Below are positions 1-4,370 of a stretch of 5,035 bases of DNA, piece by piece (position 1 is the stretch's first letter; the number at the start of each line of letters is the position of its first letter). The notes below the pieces were generated by a model. That model had not been told where the DNA came from and did no database searches. It saw only the letters and a list, made by a program, of their open reading frames with translations. The translations under genes and the position numbers were made by a program. This DNA comes from a bacterium (lineage in GTDB: Bacteria > Bdellovibrionota_C > UBA2361 > SZUA-149). The stretch spans positions 1-5,035 of the forward strand of contig QIGM01000357.1 in the NCBI GenBank assembly GCA_003230795.1. The letters are read 5' to 3'.

Positions 1-2
1 GG

Positions 3-194
3 GCGAATAAGGGCAAGCTACCGAAACTACCTCCGAAAGATTCAGCCCTACGCTCAAACGAAGAGCTGGTCGATCTAGGCGGACTTAGACTTCCTCCACA
101 AGGGTCGAAGCGAGTGCGAATAAAGCTCGATAGATCCGTTCCCAGGGTCCCAGGCGGCAGCTTCATTCCCCACGTTCGAGTATTGCGCCAGTAA
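3..194 (+). CDS. 3' end of an unrecognised protein (63 codons visible)
   Basis: This frame is open from the left edge to a TAA at 192-194, while the other two plus frames stop within the first 90 bases. The visible 63 residues are rich in Lys, Arg and Pro. They end in alternating hydrophobic and polar stretches (VRIKLDRSVP, FIPHVRVLRQ) that look like beta strands closing a globular domain. No start codon is needed because the gene would enter from outside the window. It is codirectional with miaB, 86 bp upstream of it. I do not recognise the family. The case is moderate only: an open run of this length can occur by chance, and an antisense frame (226 down to 1) is also open. The strand-like composition is why I prefer this frame. 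Confidence 0.45.
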   Translation, partial: ANKGKLPKLPPKDSALRSNEELVDLGGLRLPPQGSKRVRIKLDRSVPRVPGGSFIPHVRVLRQ

Positions 195-235
195 ACACCA
201 CCACTAATTGCCTTGTAGATGAGCATTCGTTAAAC

Positions 236-252
236 CTACTGTCGAACAGTAG
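236..252. promoter_or_regulatory. 17-bp inverted repeat, possible operator upstream of miaB
   Basis: The sequence is CTACTGT-CGA-ACAGTAG, a perfect 7-bp inverted repeat around a 3-bp centre. It lies 28 bp before the miaB start. An 8-bp palindrome CTAATTAG follows at 255-262, and the heptamer ACTAATT occurs both at 203-209 and 254-260. The repeat sits where a -35 element would fall if the TATATT at 264-269 is a -10, so a dimeric repressor bound here could block transcription; that is inference. It is unlikely to be a terminator for the upstream gene, because the stem is short and the nearest T-run begins about 15 bases further on. Confidence 0.35.
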
Positions 253-263
253 AACTAATTAGG

Positions 264-269
264 TATATT
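264..269 (+). promoter_or_regulatory. weak candidate -10 hexamer for miaB
   Basis: TATATT matches the sigma-70 -10 consensus at 5 of 6 positions. No good -35 is found 16-18 bp upstream, because that place is occupied by the inverted repeat. Transcription from this hexamer would start only about 3-5 bases before the ATG, giving a leaderless or almost leaderless mRNA. That would fit the lack of a Shine-Dalgarno sequence before miaB. In such AT-rich DNA a hexamer match alone is weak evidence. Confidence 0.2.
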
Positions 270-280
270 TTTACTCAGCA

Positions 281-1759
281 ATGCCCCAGTCCTCCAAAAA
301 TTTAGCGCAGCCATCGCGTAGCTCCGAGCAAGATTTACCTGGAGTCTTCGTTAAGACCTTCGGCTGCCAAATGAACGAGTACGACTCCGAGAAGATGTTG
401 CAGCTTCTCTCGAGCAAGTATCGACCGGTTAGCTCTGCAGAAGAAGCCGAAGTCATTCTCGTCAACACCTGCAGTGTCAGAGACAAGGCCGAGCACAAGC
501 TTTTTAGCGCACTTGGCATCTACGCCGAACTCAAGCAGCAAAAGCCAGGCATGATCATCGGTGTGGGAGGCTGTGTCGCCCAGCAAGAAGGGGCCAATAT
601 TTCCAAACGCAACCGAAGCGTTGATTTCGTAGTTGGCACCCACAATCTTTCTTTAATCCCCTCACTTGTAGAGAAAGCAAAGCAGGGGGCTGAGGTTCAA
701 GTCGCTATCGACTACAAAGACGAGTGGGAAGAACTACCTGACGAATTTGATTCAGCGCCCAGAGTAGAAGGGGCAAGCCGCGCTGCCTTTGGATTGCACA
801 ATACGCCAGTGCGTGCGCTGGTGGCGATCCAACGCGGTTGCGACAAAATGTGTGCTTACTGCGTTGTGCCGAATACTAGAGGAAAGCAGGTAAGTCGCTC
901 AATTGAGGAGATTGAGAAGGAAATTCGCTTAAAAGTTCGTGCCGGAGCCAAAGAGGTCCTGCTCCTTGGCCAGACGGTGAACTCTTATGGGATAGATCTC
1001 AAGCCACGCATTCGCTTCGAAGCGCTAATTCGACGTATCGCTGAAATCGACGGACTTGAACGAATCCGTTTCACAAGCCCTCATCCCGCAGAAGTCCGAA
1101 AAGACTTCATTGAACTCTACGGTTCAATCCCTCAGCTCTGTCCTCATATTCACCTACCACTTCAATCTGGTAGCGATAGAATCCTCAAGCTGATGAATAG
1201 AAACTACCGTAGAGACAGGTATCTCAACATCGTCGACTCCATTCGCTCTCGAGTCCCGACTATCGGTATCACAACTGATATCATCGTCGGATTCCCAAGC
1301 GAAACCGAAGAGGATTTTGAACAATCGCTTGAGGTAATGAGACAGGTTAAGTATTCCTCTGCCTACTCCTTTATGTATTCTCCGCGACCTCATACCACCG
1401 CAATTGAATCATTTACTGAAGCTGAACATGTCTCAAGGAGTGTGGCCGGAAAGCGCCTTACTCGCCTTCAGAAATTACAGTCGGAACATAGCGAAGAGCT
1501 CAACCGCCAGTGGCTCGACCAGGAGGTTGAGGTACTTGTGGAGGGATATAATAAGAAGCTATCCTCGGTCCGTGGTCGAATTCCGCAGAATACACTGCTT
1601 GAAATTGCCGATGGCAAGCCCCAACCCGGTGAAATCGTAAAGGTCAGGGTTATTCGTAGCAGTCCAAACTGTCTGTTCGGAAAACTTGTCACTAACGAGG
1701 TGGCGTATGATAGTGAAGGCGGAATTCAAGAATCTCTGGCAAAGGACTCGCATGGATGA
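281..1759 (+). CDS. miaB: MiaB, tRNA-2-methylthio-N6-dimethylallyladenosine synthase
   Basis: MiaB is a radical-SAM enzyme that adds a methylthio group to C2 of N6-isopentenyl-A37 in tRNAs reading UNN codons, using two [4Fe-4S] clusters. All three domains are visible in 492 residues, slightly long for the family. The N-terminal methylthiotransferase domain (about 21-135) starts with TFGCQMNEYDSEKM and carries Cys29, Cys64 (NTCSVRDKAEHK) and Cys98 (GGCVAQQEG). The radical-SAM domain (about 173-405) has the CxxxCxxC triad Cys187, Cys191 and Cys194, then LLLGQTVNSYG, HLPLQSGSD and TTDIIVGFPSETEEDF. The C-terminal TRAM domain (about 410-472) includes RGRIPQN. The TFGCQMN signature favours MiaB over MtaB or RimO. 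The ATG at 281 is the only sensible start: an in-frame TAG lies at 260-262 and the next Met is inside the first cysteine motif. No Shine-Dalgarno sequence precedes it (TTTTTACTCAGCA). The RPGTPA motif reads RPHTTA here (369-374). It is probably the first gene of the plus-strand block. Confidence 0.96.
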   Translation: MPQSSKNLAQPSRSSEQDLPGVFVKTFGCQMNEYDSEKMLQLLSSKYRPVSSAEEAEVILVNTCSVRDKAEHKLFSALGIYAELKQQKPGMIIGVGGCVAQQEGANISKRNRSVDFVVGTHNLSLIPSLVEKAKQGAEVQVAIDYKDEWEELPDEFDSAPRVEGASRAAFGLHNTPVRALVAIQRGCDKMCAYCVVPNTRGKQVSRSIEEIEKEIRLKVRAGAKEVLLLGQTVNSYGIDLKPRIRFEALIRRIAEIDGLERIRFTSPHPAEVRKDFIELYGSIPQLCPHIHLPLQSGSDRILKLMNRNYRRDRYLNIVDSIRSRVPTIGITTDIIVGFPSETEEDFEQSLEVMRQVKYSSAYSFMYSPRPHTTAIESFTEAEHVSRSVAGKRLTRLQKLQSEHSEELNRQWLDQEVEVLVEGYNKKLSSVRGRIPQNTLLEIADGKPQPGEIVKVRVIRSSPNCLFGKLVTNEVAYDSEGGIQESLAKDSHG

Positions 1760-1763
1760 CTCT

Positions 1764-1794
1764 GGTGGACAACTCTGGGGTGGACAACTCTGGG
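1764..1794 (+). repeat. tandem duplication, two 15-bp units, just after miaB
   Basis: The unit GTGGACAACTCTGGG occurs twice in perfect tandem (1765-1779 and 1780-1794), and the period-15 match extends one base to the left. The core ACTCTGG occurs three times (1759, 1772, 1787), the first overlapping the miaB TGA stop. Coding density is lost here. The unit is not self-complementary and forms no obvious hairpin. It looks like a slippage duplication in a non-coding spacer; a function is not evident. Confidence 0.85.
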
Positions 1795-1847
1795 TGTTGA
1801 GAGCTGCCGAGAGATTTCGGGAAAGTTATGGAATGGGCTCTAAGCCG

Positions 1848-1854
1848 AAAAGGA
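1848..1854 (+). promoter_or_regulatory. ribosome binding site of the BFN gene
   Basis: AAAAGGA lies 7 bases before the ATG at 1862, a good Shine-Dalgarno match at normal spacing. It fixes the start of the bifunctional-nuclease family gene. The rest of the 102-bp spacer after miaB (1760-1861) shows no clear promoter: TTGAGA at 1797-1802 has no -10 at proper spacing. It contains only short hairpins (CCGAG/TTCGG at 1807-1820) without a T-tract, so read-through from miaB is plausible. Confidence 0.7.
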
Positions 1855-1861
1855 CTTTAAG

Positions 1862-2431
1862 ATGAGCGAAGAAGGCTCTGATGAAATCGAGATGTTTGTT
1901 GCGGGACTTGTGTTAGATCCGGCCTCAAATGCTCCCATTGTCATTCTCAAAGACGTGAGCGGTGAAACCTGTCTTCCGATTTGGATTGGTCTTGCCGAGG
2001 CTACCGCAATCGCGAGCGCACTTAAACAAGTCGACCTCGCGCGTCCCATGACACACGACCTCCTTTGCGATGTGGTGGAAGAATTGGGCGGTAGAGTAAT
2101 TAAGGTAATTGTTGCAGAACTGCATGAAAATACCTTCATCGCGAACATCGAGATTGTGGTTGGAGATCTCGTGAAAATTATGGATGCTCGGCCGAGCGAC
2201 GCTATTGCCCTGGCCGTTCGCACCAACGCACAAATCGTAGTCAAGTCTGCAGTGCTTGAGCAAGCCCAAGTTACTATGGTCGCCGTCAACACTGAAGATG
2301 GCGAAGAAGAGTATGCAATCGCGGGCAGTGACGACGATAGAGGAAAGAAGAATTTCGCAAATATCGATAAGGAAAAATGGGCTGAGATCTTAGCAGAAAT
2401 GGACCCTGATGATTTCAAATACAAAATGTAG
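1862..2431 (+). CDS. Bifunctional nuclease (BFN/DUF151) family protein
   Basis: This 189-residue protein matches the DNase-RNase/BFN family (PF02577), whose studied members have been reported to cleave both DNA and RNA; the cellular role in bacteria is poorly defined. The domain fills residues about 9-138. The family blocks are visible in order: VAGLVLDP (13-20), PIVILKD (25-31), LPIWIGLAEATAIA (38-51), RPMTHDLL (61-68), the ELHENTFIANI strand pair (86-96) and DARPSDAIALAVR (108-120). An acidic linker (about 145-160) leads to a short tail ending in DPDDFKYKM, a closing segment I associate with deltaproteobacterial members. There is no signal peptide or membrane segment, so it should be cytoplasmic. 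It follows miaB by 102 bp and precedes the membrane TPR-like gene by 9 bp. The family call is firm; nuclease activity is taken from the family and cannot be read from the sequence. Confidence 0.92.
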   Translation: MSEEGSDEIEMFVAGLVLDPASNAPIVILKDVSGETCLPIWIGLAEATAIASALKQVDLARPMTHDLLCDVVEELGGRVIKVIVAELHENTFIANIEIVVGDLVKIMDARPSDAIALAVRTNAQIVVKSAVLEQAQVTMVAVNTEDGEEEYAIAGSDDDRGKKNFANIDKEKWAEILAEMDPDDFKYKM

Positions 2432-2440
2432 AAAAGGCTT

Positions 2441-3262
2441 ATGAATAAGACGTCAACAAGTTCACCAAAAGTAGACTCGACTTCCTCAAGCAACGACTCT
2501 GCTCCAGCAGAGCCGAAAACCGGCTCCACGCTCGACGAACTCGCCAACCGTATCGGAGAATCCGATCTGGAACCGGATCTCGCTCGTCAGCTTGCAGAGA
2601 ATTGGCAGAAGTTTTTCGGCGCAATGGTATTGGTTCTTCTCGGTGTTTGGCTTCTTGGAGAATTTCGTACCGCCTCACAAAAAGAGCGTGAAGATGCGAG
2701 CTTTCGCTTTCAGAATACCCAAGACGCCTATTTAGAGCTTGTCGGAGAAGCGACCATGGAAGGCGAAGGCGATTCCTCAATAGACAAAGCAAAAACTGTT
2801 TTCAACGAAAACGTTACGTTACTAGAAAAGGGAAGCTCCGGGAGCGTCTACGAAAGACTCGCCCCTCTCTACCTCGCCCAAGCATCCATTGATGCCGGCG
2901 AAGTAGAGAAAGCGAAGGCGATTCTTAGCAAATACGGCATTGATACCCCCAACGACATTCCCGCAGAGCAGTCAGTAAACTCCGTCGAGCAGTTTGTCGG
3001 CGAGCTTGCCTCGCTCCTTTATGCGAGAGTGCTCACGATATCCTCCGCCGAGGACCGCCAAGCCCAAAGAGAGTATCTCAGCGCTCTATGTGAGCGTTCA
3101 CGCTTCGTGAACATCGAAGCGCTTTTGCTCCTCTACCGTACTGCTCAAAATGCGGAGGAGAAAGACTCAGCCAAATCATTGGCAACAAAGATTGTGACTG
3201 CTCGACCAGAAATCGCGAACGCGATAAAGGACGCTTTCTCTTCGTTGGGAGTGGCGCTTTAG
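2441..3262 (+). CDS. Single-pass membrane protein with TPR-like extramembrane domain
   Basis: This 273-residue protein has three parts. Residues 1-30 are Ser/Thr/Pro-rich and probably disordered. One hydrophobic segment, about 59-74 (FFGAMVLVLLGVWLLG), should cross the membrane. The long C-terminal part is mostly helical; residues about 137-165 (YERLAPLYLAQASIDAGEVEKAKAIL is the core) and 186-255 have the helix-turn-helix pattern of tetratricopeptide repeats. The layout recalls YfgM/TPR_21-type proteins, in which a short cytoplasmic N-terminus and one helix anchor a periplasmic TPR domain that helps secreted-protein folding or the Sec translocon. That is similarity of architecture, not a demonstrated match. 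There is no cleavable signal peptide. The ATG at 2441 is 9 bp after the BFN stop with GAAAAGG only 3 bases before it, so the two genes are almost certainly cotranscribed and perhaps translationally coupled. Confidence 0.8.
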   Translation: MNKTSTSSPKVDSTSSSNDSAPAEPKTGSTLDELANRIGESDLEPDLARQLAENWQKFFGAMVLVLLGVWLLGEFRTASQKEREDASFRFQNTQDAYLELVGEATMEGEGDSSIDKAKTVFNENVTLLEKGSSGSVYERLAPLYLAQASIDAGEVEKAKAILSKYGIDTPNDIPAEQSVNSVEQFVGELASLLYARVLTISSAEDRQAQREYLSALCERSRFVNIEALLLLYRTAQNAEEKDSAKSLATKIVTARPEIANAIKDAFSSLGVAL

Positions 3263-3298
3263 AGACCGCTGGACACAAAAGCTGGTCGCGCTCTAAGG
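3257..3298. terminator. imperfect hairpin between convergent genes, possible bidirectional terminator
   Basis: CTTTAGAG (3257-3264) pairs with CTCTAAGG (3291-3298) over 8 bp with one T-G wobble. Inside it, ACC (3265-3267) can pair with GGT (3284-3286) and GC (3268-3269) with GC (3281-3282), leaving a CGCG bulge and a single T bulge. Both stop codons, TAG at 3260-3262 and the minus-strand TAG at 3293-3295, lie in the outer stem. No T-tract follows on either strand, so it is not a classical intrinsic terminator. Position is the main argument, as no other terminator candidate is seen in the 30-bp gap. Confidence 0.3.
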
Positions 3299-3763
3299 AC
3301 TATCGCTGTGGTCTATTGTAAAGGTAAGTGCCCCGGTCTTCGGATCGTGGTTCACAATCCTATCGAGAGCCTCATAGAGCTGTTGGGGATCTACTGGCTT
3401 CTTAACGTACGCGGTTGCTCCTGCCGACTCCGCTTCAGCGATATCTAAAATCGCGTCTAAACGAGAAACAACAATTATCGGAATATCTTTTTTCGGGTAC
3501 TGTTCTTGTAGTCGACGCATCAATTGATAGCCGCCCATACCGTCCATCACAATGTCAGTAATAATCAAAGACGGAAACCAGTTCCACGGCTGATTCTGAA
3601 CAAAGCGTACACAGTGAGCACCGCTCTCGATGGGGATCGATGTCAGCCCAAAACTCAGAAGCAACTTCTCCATCATCCGGCGATACTCCTCGTCATCATC
3701 GACAAGAAGCACAGGCCCACTGACGCGCAGCTGTGTATTTTTCGCTGGTGTTTTCTCTGACAC
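3293..3763 (-). CDS. Stand-alone response-regulator receiver protein (CheY-like)
   Basis: This 156-residue protein is one receiver domain (about 17-137) plus a short polar tail. The acidic pair is Asp22-Asp23 in VLLVDDDEEYRRMM. The phospho-acceptor is Asp70 in IITDIVMDGMGGYQLM. The switch Ser is Ser100 (PIIVVS), the aromatic switch residue is Tyr119, and the conserved Lys is Lys122 in KKPVDP. All residues needed for phosphotransfer are present. There is no DNA-binding or enzymatic output domain, so it should act by protein contact or as a phosphate relay. The start is GTG at 3763, supported by GAGGGAG 6 bases upstream. It lies on the same strand as the DUF2231-like and phosphatase genes but is separated from them by 153 bp with a promoter-like sequence. 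No histidine kinase is visible, so its phosphodonor is unknown. Confidence 0.93.
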   Translation of the reverse strand: MSEKTPAKNTQLRVSGPVLLVDDDEEYRRMMEKLLLSFGLTSIPIESGAHCVRFVQNQPWNWFPSLIITDIVMDGMGGYQLMRRLQEQYPKKDIPIIVVSRLDAILDIAEAESAGATAYVKKPVDPQQLYEALDRIVNHDPKTGALTFTIDHSDSP

Positions 3764-3769
3764 TCGTAG

Positions 3770-3776
3770 CTCCCTC
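3770..3776 (-). promoter_or_regulatory. ribosome binding site fixing a GTG start
   Basis: On the minus strand GAGGGAG precedes the GTG at 3763-3761 by 6 bases. This strong Shine-Dalgarno sequence decides the start of the receiver gene in favour of GTG; the first ATG codons inside the gene are at residues 30-31, beyond the acidic pair that the domain requires. Confidence 0.75.
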
Positions 3777-3812
3777 GAACCGTGAAATTTTTCGAAAGAT
3801 TCTCTCTAACTC

Positions 3813-3841
3813 ATTATCGACGAGGCCAAGAACAAACTCAA
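3813..3841 (-). promoter_or_regulatory. candidate sigma-70 promoter of the receiver gene
   Basis: On the minus strand TTGAGT (3841-3836) and GATAAT (3818-3813) are separated by exactly 17 bp, matching the -35 consensus at 4 of 6 and the -10 at 5 of 6 positions. Transcription would start near 3806, leaving a leader of about 43 bases that includes the Shine-Dalgarno sequence. If real, the receiver can be made separately from the phosphatase operon. The remainder of the 153-bp gap (3764-3916) holds no open frame of note. Confidence 0.5.
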
Positions 3842-3861
3842 GCAGACTCCTCGTGGAGCGG

Positions 3862-3892
3862 ACCTCGGTTACGGAAGGGTGAGGTGTTTTTT
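3862..3892 (+). terminator. weak plus-strand stem followed by a T-run
   Basis: ACCTC (3862-3866) can pair with GAGGT (3881-3885) across a 14-base loop, and six T residues follow at 3887-3892 on the plus strand. The stem is only 5 bp and no plus-strand gene ends nearby, the last being at 3262. It could stop antisense read-through from the plus-strand block before it enters the DUF2231-like gene, but it may equally be chance. Confidence 0.17.
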
Positions 3893-3916
3893 AAAAGATC
3901 CCTAAAACAAGGTATT

Positions 3917-4357
3917 CTACTGAGTCAGTAAGTCTACACCAGCTCCAAAATCGAAGACCAAGGCTCCTCCGTGCGAACTGACAAGGATACAAAGCACGGC
4001 GCTCAGTAGCAAAAAGAACAAATACGCTGGTCGAAACCACCCAGCATTCATCTCTTGATTGCGCTCGAGAAAAGAAAAACTCAGACAGGGAATAAGAGAG
4101 ATTAGGAAAAATTTCGCATACGCCTGATGCTCTGAGATCCTATCTTTCGGTACTTCAAAGCTTAAACTGGCCTGCTCCGCACCGAAGTAGCCAGAATAGT
4201 ACGTCAGGAGCGCAAGAACACAGAGGATACGAACAAGCGTTGCTGCAAACGTTCTACATTCGTTTTTCCTCCAAAAAAAAGACACACACTCCGCGCCGAG
4301 AGCGAGAGTAACAAGCGTGATAGGGACTCCAGTAAGGGGAGGGTGAGGGTTAATCAT
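3917..4357 (-). CDS. DUF2231-like four-helix membrane protein
   Basis: This 146-residue protein is strongly hydrophobic with four predicted membrane helices at about 9-28, 38-57, 80-98 and 109-127. It opens with INPHPPLTGVPI (2-13) and ends with HGGALVFDFGAGV (129-141), with a middle His at 77 (SEHQAYAKF). These three His-containing blocks fit the DUF2231 family (PF09990), small inner-membrane proteins whose function is not established; the spaced histidines have suggested heme or metal binding to some, which remains unproven. The ATG at 4357 must be close to the true start because the first conserved His is residue 5. Its Shine-Dalgarno sequence is weak (TAGAG about 12 bases upstream, overlapping the stop of the phosphatase gene). 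With only 13 bp between the genes, it is very likely cotranscribed with the phosphatase. No terminator is evident after it. Confidence 0.75.
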   Translation of the reverse strand: MINPHPPLTGVPITLVTLALGAECVSFFWRKNECRTFAATLVRILCVLALLTYYSGYFGAEQASLSFEVPKDRISEHQAYAKFFLISLIPCLSFSFLERNQEMNAGWFRPAYLFFLLLSAVLCILVSSHGGALVFDFGAGVDLLTQ

Positions 4358-4370
4358 GACTTTAAAAACT

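Noticed and set aside
1..226. A minus-strand open frame starting with ATG at 226 and running off the left edge
   Set aside because: Its translation is Ser/Arg/Gly-rich without a recognisable domain, and the plus-strand frame over the same bases looks more protein-like. It cannot be excluded without sequence to the left.
1764..1794. Tandem repeat as the start of a CRISPR array
   Set aside because: Units are 15 bp and directly adjacent, with no unique spacers and no cas genes nearby.
1801..1846. Short hairpins after miaB (CCGAG/TTCGG and GGC/GCC) as a terminator
   Set aside because: The stems are 3-5 bp and no T-tract follows, so there is no basis for a terminator between miaB and the BFN gene.
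1840..2547. A 235-codon minus-strand open frame covering the BFN gene
   Set aside because: It is rich in Ser, Thr and Ala runs, matches no family, and lies antisense to a gene with clear BFN motifs and a good ribosome binding site. It is a shadow frame.
2439..2792. A 117-codon minus-strand open frame over the start of the TPR-like gene
   Set aside because: Arg/Leu-rich antisense translation with no domain; the sense frame has a Shine-Dalgarno sequence, a membrane helix and tight spacing to the BFN gene.
3524..3760. A 78-codon plus-strand open frame
   Set aside because: It lies wholly antisense to the receiver gene, whose catalytic residues are all present, and shows no ribosome binding site or domain.
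3847..3858. CTCC-TCGT-GGAG hairpin as terminator of the DUF2231-like gene
   Set aside because: A 4-bp stem without a T-run on the minus strand, about 60 bp after the stop; too weak to call.
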